DNA from: Gallionellaceae bacterium
GTDB lineage: Bacteria; Pseudomonadota; Gammaproteobacteria; Burkholderiales; Gallionellaceae
Direction: 5' to 3'
Assembly: GCA_009885195.1 (NCBI GenBank)
Contig: VFLG01000058.1
Span: 1 to 39,448, forward strand
DNA: 39,448 nucleotides
Shown here piece by piece: positions 1-10,800 of the stretch. Position numbers and translations under genes: made by a program. The notes below the pieces were generated by a model. It saw only the letters and a list, made by a program, of their open reading frames with translations, was not told the DNA's origin and searched no databases. The first letter of the stretch is position 1. The number at the start of each line of letters is the position of its first letter.

Positions 1-842
1 AAGGGGGGCGGCAAGGTCTTATAGGCTTTGGCCTGCTGTTTCCGTGGATACTGTATTTGACCGAGCTATCCACAGTCAGAATTCAGGAGCCGTTTGTGCT
101 GTATCGCAGTTATCTATGGATGAGCGGACTTCCCATCATCTTGTTCGGCTTCATGGGCACTGTCCCCAGGAAACTCGCCACTATCCTGTTGGCCGCATGT
201 TGCCTGGTGCTGGCCGGTCTGGCATGGAACAGGCTAGATACGTTTTCCAGCGACTTGAAGCTATGGTCTGATGCAATCGCAAAAAATCAGGATGAGAAAT
301 TGCTTGGTATGGAAATAATGTATAACAACCGCGGCATGGCCTATGAAGCCTTGGGTCGTTTATCGGAAGCGCTGGCAGATTTTCAAAAAACGATAGCGCT
401 TAATCCAAAATTTCCTTTAGGCTACAACAACAGTGGGAATGTACACTCCGCTCTCAATAAGTTAGAAGAAGCGCTACATAAATATAATACTGCAATCAAG
501 CTTAAATCCGATTACGTCAGTGCCTATGAAAATAGAGGGCTTGTCCTTGCAAAAATGGGTCGCCTTGTCGAGGCGCTCAGCGATTTTGACCGGGCTATTC
601 AACTTGATCCAGGGAATTCACATTATTACTCAAATCGCGGCGCTGCCAATTTTAAACTGGGCAAATTTCAGGAAGCTCTGAACAATTTTGACAAATCACT
701 CAGCCTGGATATCGATGACAACCAAGTACTGTTGTATCGTGGACTCGCTTTGAATGTGTTGAACAGAAAAAACGAGGCGAGGGACAGCTTCCGCAGAAGC
801 TGTGATGCCGGGAACCCGGAAGCTTGCAAACAATTGCCTTAG
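1..842 (+). CDS. Membrane-anchored TPR protein, 3' part
   Basis: The frame is open to the left edge, so the gene starts outside the window; the first possible internal start (TTG at 57) is unlikely to be the true one because the upstream in-frame codons are also hydrophobic and protein-like. The N-terminal visible part has two hydrophobic stretches (roughly bases 18-55 and 120-235, the latter with ILLAACCLVLAGLAW), so it is probably the last part of a polytopic membrane domain. It is followed by about five tetratricopeptide repeats (typical positions such as NNRGMAYEALGRLSEALADF and ENRGLVLAKMGRLVEALSDF) running to the C-terminus. This arrangement resembles bacterial TMTC-like or O-GlcNAc-transferase-like membrane proteins with a soluble TPR tail, which is an inference. 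The substrate cannot be told. The C-terminal end contains a Sel1/TPR-like CDAGNPEAC segment. Confidence 0.8.
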   Translation, partial: GGRQGLIGFGLLFPWILYLTELSTVRIQEPFVLYRSYLWMSGLPIILFGFMGTVPRKLATILLAACCLVLAGLAWNRLDTFSSDLKLWSDAIAKNQDEKLLGMEIMYNNRGMAYEALGRLSEALADFQKTIALNPKFPLGYNNSGNVHSALNKLEEALHKYNTAIKLKSDYVSAYENRGLVLAKMGRLVEALSDFDRAIQLDPGNSHYYSNRGAANFKLGKFQEALNNFDKSLSLDIDDNQVLLYRGLALNVLNRKNEARDSFRRSCDAGNPEACKQLP

Positions 843-1032
843 GACTGGTTCTCAAAAATAGTCTCTCCAATCAAAGGCTGCACCCGTGCCTCATGCTGGC
901 TATAGCAAACGTCAATTACCGGAGCGTTCTGGATTTGACCTCAATTTGAATACGGTACAAATTAAACCATGGGATGTTTGGAGAAATTTATTTACGGCAG
1001 TTTGATGGCAACACGCAAAAACAAAACGCACT

Positions 1033-2208
<1,176 letters not shown>

Positions 2209-2254
2209 ACCCTACAAATTTAGTTTACTTTATGTGGAACTCTTTCAAGACCCC

Positions 2255-2378
2255 GTCATCTGATGCTATAGATGACGCAAGTCGTCTCCCGTTTCTCCTC
2301 CCTGAGCGGGTCGTCTTAGTCCTCAAGATTAAGACACTTTCGCCCCTAGCTTCCCCCTTTAGCTAGGGGCATTTTTTT
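2255..2378 (+). ncRNA. Candidate structured sRNA with C-rich loops
   Basis: Between divergent-looking flanks (hemB upstream region and engB 3' end) there is no gene, but a run of four hairpins is visible on the plus strand. They are GTCATCT/AGATGAC (2255-2276), CCCG/CGGG (2288-2310) with a 15-base loop containing CTCCTCCC, GTCTTA/TAAGAC (2313-2335) with loop GTCCTCAAGAT, and a terminator hairpin (2343-2369) with loop TCCCCCTTT followed by seven T. Loops rich in CUCC are complementary to Shine-Dalgarno sequences, as in known families of trans-acting bacterial sRNAs with C-rich loops. A possible extended -10 (TG-C-TATAGA, 2264-2272) would start the RNA near 2279, in which case the first hairpin is not part of it; the 5' end is therefore uncertain. 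Function is inferred only. Confidence 0.5.
2343..2378 (+). terminator. Strong intrinsic terminator (sRNA end)
   Basis: A perfect 9-bp stem CCCCTAGCT / AGCTAGGGG (2343-2351 and 2361-2369) with loop TCCCCCTTT is followed by CA and seven T. The T-run exists only in the plus direction, so it does not serve engB, which is on the minus strand and ends at 2407. A plus-strand terminator with no plus-strand protein gene upstream is the main argument for a small RNA here. Confidence 0.85.
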
Positions 2379-2406
2379 GCCTGTAAATTCCAAGTCTTTT
2401 TAAATT

Positions 2407-3003
2407 CTAAGCCTGCGCAAACCAGCCAGCAATCACTGCCTCTGCCTCATCCATGCCGATTTTCTTCAGGCTGGAGAACAACTGCACTGTGCAATGCGGA
2501 AAGTGTTCCGTAAGGTGTAATTTAACACGATTCAGCGTCACGGTCGCCTGTTGGCGACTGAGCTTGTCCGATTTGGTCAACAATACGTGCACTGGCTTGC
2601 CGGTGGGCGCGAACCAGTCCAGCATCTGCATATCCAGCTCGGTCAGCGGATGCCGGGCATCCATGATGACCACCAAGCCGCACAAGGTTCCCCGTGTTTG
2701 CAAGTACTCGCTCAGCAGACCTTCCCAATGCGCCTTTACATCAGGCGGAACCTTGGCATAGCCATAACCCGGCAAGTCCACCAGAAAACGGTTATCGCCC
2801 AGATCAAAATAATTGAGGTGCTGGGTGCGTCCCGGCGTCTTGCTGGTATAAGCCAAGCGGACATGGTTGGCCAGGGTGTTGATAGCGCTCGACTTGCCCG
2901 CGTTGGAACGCCCGGCAAAAGCCACTTCCCGGCCACCATGCAGCGGCAGATCATGCAGATGATTGACTGTGGTGAAGAATGCCGCGCGCGAGAATAATCC
3001 CAT
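2407..3003 (-). CDS. engB: Ribosome biogenesis GTP-binding protein EngB/YsxC
   Basis: A small TRAFAC-class GTPase needed for assembly of the large ribosomal subunit and usually essential. At 198 residues it has the normal length. Visible motifs: P-loop GRSNAGKS (31-38), switch region SKTPGRTQ (54-61), G3 DLPG (76-79), G4 TKSD (143-146) and G5-like SSLK (177-180). Its ATG shares one base with the stop codon of hemL (TAATG), so it is very probably translationally coupled as the last gene of the thiD-thiE-hemL-engB run. No terminator is visible for it on the minus strand before the opposing sRNA terminator. Confidence 0.96.
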   Translation of the reverse strand: MGLFSRAAFFTTVNHLHDLPLHGGREVAFAGRSNAGKSSAINTLANHVRLAYTSKTPGRTQHLNYFDLGDNRFLVDLPGYGYAKVPPDVKAHWEGLLSEYLQTRGTLCGLVVIMDARHPLTELDMQMLDWFAPTGKPVHVLLTKSDKLSRQQATVTLNRVKLHLTEHFPHCTVQLFSSLKKIGMDEAEAVIAGWFAQA

Positions 3004-4283
3004 TACCAGGCCGAGAAAATTTTATCGGCAGCCGCGACCGTTTGCGCGATGTCTGCGTCCGTGTGCGCTGCCGAAACAAAGCCCGCCTCGAACGCCGAAG
3101 GGGCGAGGTACACGCCTTCGTCCAGCATGGCGTGGAAGAAGCGGTTGAACGCAGCCTTGTCGCCGGCCATCACTTCGTTGTAGCTGGTCGGTACTGCCTT
3201 GCTGAAATACAGGCCGAACATGCCGCCGATTGATTGGGCGCAGAACGGGATGCCATGCTTTCTGGCGCTGGCAGTCAGCCCTTCGGTCAGATGTTTGGCC
3301 AGTTGCGACAGGCGTTGGTAGAAGCCCGGTGCTTGCACCAGCTTCAGCGTGGCCAGCCCCGCTGCCACCGCCACCGGATTGCCGGACAGCGTGCCGGCCT
3401 GATACACCGCACCGAGCGGAGCCAGGCATTGCATGATGTCGCGCCGCCCGCCAAACGCGGCGGCAGGTAGACCACCGCCCATCACCTTGCCCAGCGTAAT
3501 CAGATCCGGCTTGATGCCGTAGTGACCATGCGCGCCCTGCAGACCGACGCGGAAACCGGTCATCACTTCGTCCAGGATCAATACCGCACCATGTTTGGTA
3601 CACAGCGCGCGTAGCGCTTCCAGAAATTCGCGCTTGGGCGTAATCAAATTCATGTTGCCCGCCACCGGCTCGACGATGACTGCAGCAATTTCCTTGCCTA
3701 GCTCGGCAAAGGCGCGCTCCAGTCCAGCCGCATCGTTGTAGTCCAGCACCGTGGTCAGCGCGGCGATTTCCGCCGGCACGCCGGACGAGCTCGGCTGGCC
3801 GAAGGTCAGCGCGCCGGAACCGGCCTTGACCAGCAGGCCGTCAGAATGGCCGTGGTAACAGCCTTCAAATTTTATGATCCGGCTGCGCCCGGTAAAGCCG
3901 CGCGCCAGACGGATCGCCGTCATCGTGGCTTCGGTACCGGAACTGACCAGACGCACCATTTCCAGGCTCGGCAGCAGCTGGCACAACAGCTCGGCCATTT
4001 CCAGCTCGGCCGCAGTCGGTGCGCCAAAGCCTAAGCCTTGCGCGGCGGCATCCTGCACCGCCTTGACCACGGCGGGATGGCTGTGGCCGACGATCATCGG
4101 CCCCCATGAACCGACATAGTCTATGTAACGCTTGTCATCGGCATCCCACACGTAAGCGCCCTGCCCGCGCTTGAAAAATAGCGGCGTGCCGCCCACCGAT
4201 TTGAAGGCGCGTACCGGTGAATTGACCCCGCCGGGAATGATGCGTTGCGATTGTTCGAACAAATCTTGATTGCGTGAGCTCAT
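3003..4283 (-). CDS. hemL: Glutamate-1-semialdehyde 2,1-aminomutase
   Basis: A PLP enzyme that transposes the amino group of glutamate-1-semialdehyde to give 5-aminolevulinate in the C5 pathway; the product is the substrate of HemB encoded 1 kb away. At 426 residues it has the family length. It shows the class-III aminotransferase features SSGTEAT (114-120), [10 protein letters not shown] (140-149), LDEVMTGFR (237-245) and the PLP lysine in TLGK (K266), followed by [12 protein letters not shown]. Its start overlaps the end of thiE by 4 bases (4280-4283, ATGA type), and its stop overlaps the engB start, so it is in the middle of a tightly packed operon. Confidence 0.97.
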   Translation of the reverse strand: MSSRNQDLFEQSQRIIPGGVNSPVRAFKSVGGTPLFFKRGQGAYVWDADDKRYIDYVGSWGPMIVGHSHPAVVKAVQDAAAQGLGFGAPTAAELEMAELLCQLLPSLEMVRLVSSGTEATMTAIRLARGFTGRSRIIKFEGCYHGHSDGLLVKAGSGALTFGQPSSSGVPAEIAALTTVLDYNDAAGLERAFAELGKEIAAVIVEPVAGNMNLITPKREFLEALRALCTKHGAVLILDEVMTGFRVGLQGAHGHYGIKPDLITLGKVMGGGLPAAAFGGRRDIMQCLAPLGAVYQAGTLSGNPVAVAAGLATLKLVQAPGFYQRLSQLAKHLTEGLTASARKHGIPFCAQSIGGMFGLYFSKAVPTSYNEVMAGDKAAFNRFFHAMLDEGVYLAPSAFEAGFVSAAHTDADIAQTVAAADKIFSAW

Positions 4284-4924
4284 GGCATCGGATCCTGAAT
4301 GAAAAGTTTGGAAAAATTTTGCGCGGCGACCGTTATGTCTGGCGCGTTAAATAAAGACGAAATCACCGCCAGCGCATCCGCGCCCGCCTGCACCAGCGCT
4401 GCGCCATTTTGCGGATTAATGCCGCCTATCGCCACTATGGGCAAGTCTAATTCGGCGCTCGCCTGCTGCAATAAACTTATATCTGCCATTGCCGCTTCGG
4501 GTTTAACGACCGAGGAAAAAAATGCGCCGAAGGCAACGTAATCCGCACCTGCATGAGCCGCATAGCGCGCCCGTGGCAGGCGATTATAACAAGAGATGCC
4601 AATAATTTTATCTATGCCCAACACATCACGCGCCGCGCCTATGTCACCGTCGCTGGCACCCAGATGTACACCGTCCGCATGGGATTCCAGCGCCAGATGT
4701 ACATCGTCATTCACGATAAATGTTACGCCAAATTCGCGCGTCAACTCGCGCAAGGCATGGGCACGGCCCAGCCGCAGCACGGCATTGGCAGACTTGTCGC
4801 GGTATTGCACCACCCGCGCCCCGCCTGCCAATGCCAACCGTACCCGGCGCAACAAATCTGCGGTATCAAGACTGTTGGGCGTGATGGCGTACAGGCCATT
4901 AATGCTTGATGTCTTGTGGCTCAT
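4280..4924 (-). CDS. thiE: Thiamine-phosphate synthase
   Basis: Joins HMP pyrophosphate and the thiazole phosphate into thiamine phosphate, the step after ThiD. Family motifs are present: GLYAITP at the N-terminus, [40 protein letters not shown] (usually G-P-I/F-F-P/S-T) and [10 protein letters not shown]. The frame is open to 4990, but this would read deep into thiD; I prefer the ATG at 4924 (214 residues, normal length), which overlaps the thiD end by 26 bases. ATGs at 4930 (not in frame) and 4933 (in frame) are close alternatives and no strong Shine-Dalgarno sequence decides. It lies between thiD and hemL in the same operon. Confidence 0.93.
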   Translation of the reverse strand: MSHKTSSINGLYAITPNSLDTADLLRRVRLALAGGARVVQYRDKSANAVLRLGRAHALRELTREFGVTFIVNDDVHLALESHADGVHLGASDGDIGAARDVLGIDKIIGISCYNRLPRARYAAHAGADYVAFGAFFSSVVKPEAAMADISLLQQASAELDLPIVAIGGINPQNGAALVQAGADALAVISSLFNAPDITVAAQNFSKLFIQDPMP

Positions 4925-5750
4925 CTTCATCATCCCGTGCCCAGAACAGGCGATCCGGAATATGCTGTCCCATGCCGGGACGGAAACCAAATTTCAACGC
5001 CTGCCAGGTAAATTCCTGCGCCTCTTTTACCGCCTCCTCCATCGGCAATCCATTCGCCAGCAACGCGGCAATGGCGGAGGCCAGGGTGCAGCCAGAGCCG
5101 TGGTAGATACCGGGCAGGCGATCCCAGCTATCGCTGCGGATTAAACCATGCTCACCATACAAGGCATTGATCACCTTGGGCGTGTGTTCGTGCGTACCAG
5201 TCACCAGCACATACTCGGTGCCTAATTGCAAAATACGTTTGGCGCATTCGACCAGATCGGGGTTGTCCTCATCGTTTTCCTCATCCTGAATTAACCGGCG
5301 CGCCTCGATGCTGTTCGGCGTCAGGATGGTGGTCTGCGGCAGCAACAGTTCGCGCAAGGCATCCAGCATATCTTCATTGGCCAGCTCATCGCCGCGACCG
5401 GACGCCAGCACCGGGTCAAACACCAGCGGAATATCGGGGTAATCCGAAATGACCTCGGCAATCGCCGCTATATTTTCCACGCTACCGAGCAAGCCGATCT
5501 TGAACGCCGCCACCGGCATGTCTTCCAGCACTGCGCGCGCCTGATCGGCTACCCACTCGGAATCAATCGGCAACACGTCATCCACACCGCCGGTGTCCTG
5601 CACCGTGATGGCAGTAACCACGGTCAAGGGATGGCAGCCCATGCTGGCAATCGTTAAGATGTCGGCCTGCAAACCCGCCCCTCCAGTGGGATCGGTGGCA
5701 CCGAAGCAAAGGACTATGGGCGGGATGTCAGACAGGGCGGTAGAGTTCAT
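4899..5750 (-). CDS. thiD: Hydroxymethylpyrimidine/phosphomethylpyrimidine kinase
   Basis: Ribokinase-fold kinase that phosphorylates HMP and HMP-phosphate for thiamine synthesis. Visible: DPTGGAGLQAD (20-30), FDPVLASGRGD (111-121), TPNSIEARRL (144-153), and the anion-hole/active-site segment GSGCTLASAIAA (218-229). At 283 residues it is slightly longer than average because of an acidic insertion (DEENDEDNPD, about 156-165) and an acidic tail (DDEDEPQD). It is the first gene of thiD-thiE-hemL-engB and is divergent from rubredoxin with only 46 bases between the two starts. No THI-box riboswitch-like stem set fits in that short leader. Confidence 0.95.
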   Translation of the reverse strand: MNSTALSDIPPIVLCFGATDPTGGAGLQADILTIASMGCHPLTVVTAITVQDTGGVDDVLPIDSEWVADQARAVLEDMPVAAFKIGLLGSVENIAAIAEVISDYPDIPLVFDPVLASGRGDELANEDMLDALRELLLPQTTILTPNSIEARRLIQDEENDEDNPDLVECAKRILQLGTEYVLVTGTHEHTPKVINALYGEHGLIRSDSWDRLPGIYHGSGCTLASAIAALLANGLPMEEAVKEAQEFTWQALKFGFRPGMGQHIPDRLFWARDDEDEPQDIKH

Positions 5751-5796
5751 TGTAAAATACGCAATTAAAGCGCAATTTTAACTGAAATTACCCGAC

Positions 5797-5979
5797 ATGA
5801 CCCCGAACCCTGAATATAAGACCTACATGTGCCTCATTTGTGGCTGGCTGTATGACGAAGCCAGCGGCTCTCCGGAAGACGGCATCGCGCCCGGCACACG
5901 CTGGGAAGATGTGCCGATTAACTGGACTTGCCCGGAATGCGGAGCACGCAAGGAAGATTTCGAAATGGTGGAGTTCTAG
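5797..5979 (+). CDS. Rubredoxin
   Basis: A 60-residue single-iron electron carrier. The four iron ligands are C12, C15, C45 and C48 (CLICG and CPECG), separated by the typical segment with [12 protein letters not shown] and NWTCP. Rubredoxins pass single electrons to oxygen- or peroxide-reducing enzymes or alkane hydroxylases; the partner here is not visible. In many betaproteobacteria a rubredoxin gene lies divergent from thiD, as here. The stop codon overlaps an 11-base match (GGCATCTCTAA, 5979-5989) to the end of the palindrome found near hemB. Confidence 0.95.
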   Translation: MTPNPEYKTYMCLICGWLYDEASGSPEDGIAPGTRWEDVPINWTCPECGARKEDFEMVEF

Positions 5980-6071
5980 GCATCTCTAAGGCGTCACACC
6001 TACTAAATGGGCGCGTGGGGAAATTATGCGCGGAGTACCATTACATTTGTTGAAGATATGATTATCGCGCG

Positions 6072-6230
6072 ATGAAAACCCGCAAAACAAACCCTGAACG
6101 TCTGGAATATGTAATCAAGGCCAAAGCCAGTTACCGCGCAGATGCCCGTGCCAAGACGTGGGAAGAAAAAATTGAATCCATTGCCAGGATGAGGCGCGCC
6201 GCCAAGAAACTAATACGCCCGGCTGTATAA
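6072..6230 (+). CDS. Small basic hypothetical protein, 52 residues
   Basis: An ATG frame coding MKTRKTNPERLEYVIKAKAS and onward to a TAA at 6228-6230. It is rich in Lys, Arg, Ala and Glu and should be largely helical, with a C-terminal part KTWEEKIESIARMRRAAKK. It looks protein-like (charged helix, no rare-codon clustering) and resembles in composition the short orphan proteins with a 'W-x-E-K-I-x-S-I-x-R-M' segment found scattered in proteobacteria, some of which sit next to toxin genes. No partner toxin is visible here. The ribosome-binding site is weak. Function unknown. Confidence 0.6.
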   Translation: MKTRKTNPERLEYVIKAKASYRADARAKTWEEKIESIARMRRAAKKLIRPAV

Positions 6231-6318
6231 ACCCGCCGGGGATTGGCACGGCGGTTACTCTCCGGAAAGTGGCGCACCCAATGAAGGTTATATATTTTAT
6301 TTGTAAGGAGCAGGCTTA

Positions 6319-6708
6319 ATGCGCATCCTGCACACCATGCTGCGCGTCGGCGACCTGGAAAAATCACTGGCCTTCTATACCGAAGTGCTGGGCATGAAAT
6401 TATTGCGCCGTCACGATTACCCGGAAGGAAAATTTACCCTGGCCTTTGTTGGCTACACCGACGAAGCCAGCGACGCGGTGATCGAGCTCACTTACAACTG
6501 GGGCGTTGATCGCTATGAAATCGGCAGTGGCTACGGCCATATCGCGATTGAGGTGGACGACGCTTACGCCACCTGTGAATTGGTGAAGCAACAGGGCGGC
6601 AAAGTGGTGCGCGAAGCGGGGCCGATGAAACATGGCACGACTGTGATTGCGTTTGTTGATGACCCGGATGGGTACAGGATTGAATTTATCCAGAAGAAGG
6701 CGAGGTAA
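6319..6708 (+). CDS. gloA: Lactoylglutathione lyase (glyoxalase I)
   Basis: Converts the hemithioacetal of methylglyoxal and glutathione into S-lactoylglutathione, a cytoplasmic detoxification step. At 129 residues it is the compact bacterial (Ni/Co-type) form. The four metal ligands are visible as H5 (RILHTMLRV), E56 (VIELTYNW), H74 (GYGHIAIEV) and E122 (YRIEFI). The two VOC-fold repeats are complete. An AAGGAG ribosome-binding site (6304-6309) precedes the ATG. It appears to be a single-gene unit. Confidence 0.97.
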   Translation: MRILHTMLRVGDLEKSLAFYTEVLGMKLLRRHDYPEGKFTLAFVGYTDEASDAVIELTYNWGVDRYEIGSGYGHIAIEVDDAYATCELVKQQGGKVVREAGPMKHGTTVIAFVDDPDGYRIEFIQKKAR

Positions 6709-6774
6709 GAATTGATGTCGGTTGAATGAAGGAGCTCACTTTAGCTCGTCCAGATTGAATGTATAGCTGGCTTC

Positions 6775-7319
6775 CTAAGCCGGCTCAATGAAAATGTGAA
6801 CATCAATTAGCTCAAGGAACCGAGATTTGTCATCTGCCGATATGTTGTTCCTAACACAGTAGTCACCGATGGTATTGTCTGAAAGGGTCTTTCGCATTTC
6901 CGGATTCTTCGTGGTGAACCAACCCATGAAAACATTTGCGGCGGAAAATGATTCGTTGGCTACCGTCCAATATAAAAGTACTGCATCAAGAAGTACCATA
7001 ACATTGTCAGATTCATGGAATTCGAGAATCCCGTTCGGATCGTTCTCTCCGTGCTTAAGAAATTCCTTGGCGCGTTAAGAGCATTGATCCAGTTTCTTTT
7101 GTGTTCCGGCGCAATGTCCGAGTGGTCGTGCAGAATGCTCAGCCGCTCCGCCCCTGATACCTGCGCGATGTCACGGAGAGTCCCCTGAGCTGCCGCAGCA
7201 AGCGTATGTATGGCCAGCGAATCGCGTTCTTCGAAGAATAATTTTATTCCTTCAACCAAATGACGCTTGGCAGACTCGGCCTTGCTGATTGTTTCCATGA
7301 AGTCTAACGTTTCGATCAA
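6775..7319 (-). pseudogene. Hypothetical protein, split by a one-base frameshift
   Basis: The N-terminal frame (from 7319) reads MIETLDFMETISKAESAKRH and includes WINALNAPRNFL, then runs into unrelated residues. One base shifted, the downstream part reads KHGENDPNGILEF, continues through DNVMVLLDAVLLYW and ends at 6775. Joined, the phrase NAPRNFLKHGENDPNG is exactly what a family of about 180-residue hypothetical proteins has (an 'A-x-N-x-x-R-N-F-F-K-H' motif). The lesion is a missing base in the short run at about 7054-7058 (plus strand GCTTAAG where GCTTTAAG is expected). Either a recent inactivation or a homopolymer sequencing error. Product function unknown; no signal peptide or membrane segment. 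Confidence 0.75.
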
Positions 7320-7334
7320 GCTTCTGCGTTAAGC

Positions 7335-7718
7335 CTACTTTACGGCTTGGCATTCTTGTCTTGTCCGATACACGCGCCCATTCTTGGGTGAAACATAGAT
7401 ATTGTCATCTTCCCCATAATTCTTTGATGCGGAACCAGGGGCAACGACTATGCAACCAAAGTACATGACTGCGTAGTAGTCGTCATCCCAGTCGGAATGA
7501 CGGAATGCAATAACTTCATCACTGCCGCCGGCGTCTTTAATAGAGAACTTTAAATTTTGACCAACCTTGTAGTTGCAGTTAAGCCAGTTATTTAAGTCTT
7601 GCTTGCATTCCGTTCCTGCAACTACAAGTTCAAACATTTTGTTGTGCAGCGATTGAGCGCCTGCGAGATTTGAGGTCGACAATGCTATGAGAAAAAACAC
7701 GTAGCGTAAAATTTTCAT
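7335..7718 (-). CDS. Secreted small hypothetical protein
   Basis: A 127-residue protein with a clear Sec signal peptide (MKILRYVFFLIALSTSNLAG, probable cleavage after AGA before QS). The mature part has four cysteines (in TECKQD, NWLNCNY, YFGCIVV and RQECQAV), which could form two disulfides, and ends with a GRVYRTRQEC segment. I do not recognise a family. It sits in a small variable patch next to the frameshifted hypothetical gene, between gloA and the chemosensory cluster. Confidence 0.7.
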   Translation of the reverse strand: MKILRYVFFLIALSTSNLAGAQSLHNKMFELVVAGTECKQDLNNWLNCNYKVGQNLKFSIKDAGGSDEVIAFRHSDWDDDYYAVMYFGCIVVAPGSASKNYGEDDNIYVSPKNGRVYRTRQECQAVK

Positions 7719-7888
7719 GGTTCGTAGGTTTCCGAAGTTGGTCTCAAAGCGGCTAACAGTTACTGATCAGTATATGCGTTAATACTGACTGGTGCGATTA
7801 TCTTCTTTTGGCAGGTCTCGGCGCGGTTCGCCCCCCCAGAGGGAGGGTTGCCCCATCAGAGCAATTTGGGTGGGGCAGTTGTTATTCG
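7719..7888. other. Intergenic gap before chpA end
   Basis: No gene is visible. A C/G-rich patch (7829-7848) and an imperfect hairpin TGCCCCA / TGGGGCA (about 7849-7881) lie just beyond the chpA stop and could slow transcription coming from chpA, but no T-run follows, so I do not call a terminator. Confidence 0.3.
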
Positions 7889-10800
7889 CTAACCCTCTGT
7901 CTCCGTGGAAATCAAGCTGGCGATCTGGTGCAGCAATCCTTCCGCCCGGTGGAAATTGGCGTGGTTATGCAACGCCTCTGCCGAGTAAAACTTAACATGC
8001 TCCAGCAATTCGAGTTCCTGGTAAGGCTTGCCAAGATACGCGTTAACTCCCAGCTCCATCGCATATAAGCGGTGCTTTTCGGCGGCGCGCGAGGTGATGA
8101 TGATGATAGGCATATTCTTGTATCTTGGGTCGCTGCGCAAGCGCTTGGTCAGTTCGAAACCATCCATGCGAGGCATCTCGATGTCCAGCAGCATCACGTC
8201 CGGAGTAAATTCCTCCAGCTTTTCCAGCGCATCCACGCCATCGTTGGCGGTCACCATTTGGTATCCTGCGCGCACCAGCATGCGGCCGGTCACTTTGCGC
8301 ACGGTGAGCGAATCATCAACCACCATCACCAGCGACTTGGCTGCCGCCACCGTCACCGGCGTCACGGCCGCCTTGGCCTTGCCGGTCATTCGTATGCCCG
8401 ACTGGTATTGCTCCGCCAGTGGCAGTGCGCACACCTCGGACACGCGCGGCTTGCCGGTCGTTCGCCCGCCCGACACGTATTGCTCCAGCGCTATCGGGTT
8501 CAGGATCAGCACCACTTTGCCATTGCCCAGAACGGTCGCCCCGGCGATACCCGGCAAACGCGCAAGTTGCGGGCCGATGTTTTTCACCACCACCTCCTGG
8601 TTGCCGATAATCTCATCGACATGCAACGCTATGCGCCGCTCGCCGCTGCGCAATAACAATACTGGATTGTATGGGCGGCTTTCCGGCTGATATTCCTCAT
8701 TGCCGAGCAAGCGCAGCAAATTGAATAAAGGATAATGATGGCCGTTCCACTCAACCATCCTTTTGTTATAGATGTCGACCAGTCCCGCGTGTTTGATCTG
8801 CTGCACCTGCTCTATCATGCCTGAGTTGATCGCATAAATAGCATGACCGGCTTGCGCCATCAGGGTTTGTGCCACCGCCAGGGTCAGCGGCAGGCGAATT
8901 ACAAAACGGCTGCCTTTGCCGCGCTCGGAAAATACATCGATGCGCCCGCCTAGAGATGTAATATCGCTGCGTACCACGTCCATGCCCACGCCGCGCCCGG
9001 AGGTTTCAGTCACTCCTTTGGCGGTCGACAGCCCAGGTGCAAATATCACTTGCATGATCTGGCTTTCGCTCACCACTTCATTCTCTTCAAATATGCCCTG
9101 CTCCAAAGCTTTCTTGTATAAACGATCGAGATCCAGGCCGGCGCCGTCATCGGTAAATTCGAATTCCACCTCATTATTTGCCTGCCGCAACGACAGGCGG
9201 ATCTCGCCTATCGGCGGCTTATTGTTTCCTAGGCGCTCTTCCGCGCTTTCCAAGCCATGGTCGATGGCGTTACGCAATATGTGTTCAAATGGCGCGGTCA
9301 TTTTTTCCAGCATGCTGCGATCCAGCTCCACTTCGCCGCCGCGCAATTCCAGATTAACTTTCTTGCCCAGTTCCTTGCCAGTGCGCCTTATGATGCGATA
9401 TAAACGCTCGCTGATGGTGGAAAACGGCACCATGCGTACCGACATCAAGTTTTGCTGTAATTCGCGGTTAAGCTGGGCTTGTGCCGTCAAGGCAGCGGTT
9501 GTTTCGTCCAGATTTTGTAATAATGCCTGCTGAATGGTTTGTACGTCATGCACGCTTTCGTTCATCGATCGCGTCAAATCCTGAAACTGGGTAAACCGGT
9601 CAAACTCCAGCGGATCGAATTTTTCCGCCGTTTCTTGAGACACAGATACGCGCGCCTGCATCTGTCCTTCCGCCTGAATTTCAATTTCCCGCAACTGTTT
9701 ACGCAACCGTTCAGCGCTTTTGGTCAGTTCCTGCAAGCCGGTTTTGAAGGCGCGCAGTTCGCCTTCGATGCGCGAACGGGCCACGCTGATTTCACCCGCT
9801 TCATTCACCAGGGAATCCACCAGGTCAGAGCGTATGCGCAACATGGCCGTGGCCAAGGCTCCCCCGCTTGCTTCAAATACGGGTAATCCGGAAGGCTGCG
9901 CGGCGATTTCCGGTGTTTCAATTTTGGCTTGTGTTTCGGTTGGGGTTGGCGCGATGGCTTGGGCAGGCGCGCCACTGCGCAGTTGTTCCAGCGTATTCCC
10001 AATACGGTCAAAGAAACTTTCCAGCTTTTCCCAGAAGGCGGCATCATGCTGCGACGTGTATTTAGCCACGTGGGCCTCGGTAATATGGGTCAGCTCACCC
10101 AGCCGCATCGCACCCACCATTCGCGCGCTGCCCTTTAGGGTATGCAGGGTACGTTGCAGGTGGTGGCCATACATCCCATCTCCCGGGAGCTCCATCCATG
10201 CGCGCAAATTGCTGGAAATTTGTGCATAAAGATCGTCCGCCTCTTCCAAAAAGATCGGCAGCAACTGTTCGTCCAGGTCATCCCGTACAACACGGTCGCT
10301 CACGGCTTCCTGCACCACGGGTTCACCGCTGACAGGCTGCGCAACTTCGATCTGCGCTTGCGGGAACGCAGTTTCCGCTATTGGTATTTCTGTCACGGGC
10401 GGCAACCCCGTCTGCTCGGGTTCCCTCGCCGTGTCAGCCTGCAACTGGCTTACCAGTTCCGGCTGTATTTGGTATCCCTGATGATCGCGCACCGCCAAAA
10501 CCATACCATCCAGGGCGGATACCACCTTTCCCAGTATGGCCAGTTGCGTTTCATCCAGGGTGAATGGCCTCTCCATGTGCGCCAGCAACCATAATTCCAG
10601 GGCATGGGCGAGTTCGGCTATCTCGAAAAATCCTATTGCACGATGCACCCCTGCCAGAGTATGGGCGGCACGCATAAAATCGTAGGATATTACAGGTGGA
10701 TCGTTTTCTCGCAAGGTGGCAAGGTGGCCCTTTAATGCAGCCATATTTTGCGCCGCCTCCTCGGTCGAGATGCTGAATAGTTCAGGCGATATGTTGATCG

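Noticed and set aside
5979-5989. GGCATCTCTAA at the rubredoxin stop, like the end of the hemB-side palindrome
   Set aside because: Only 11 bases match and no partner arm is visible; could be chance.
6007-6075. Short frame MGAWGNYARS... before the 52-residue gene, similar to the start of DUF4259 proteins
   Set aside because: Only five residues match and the frame ends after 22 codons; too little to call a gene or a definite remnant.
7849-7881. Hairpin after chpA as terminator
   Set aside because: The stem is imperfectly placed with a long loop and no T-run in either direction.
8072-8656. Long open frames antisense to chpA and pilJ
   Set aside because: They mirror conserved domains of the real genes (receiver and CheW regions) and encode low-complexity His/Arg-rich or Ser-rich sequence.
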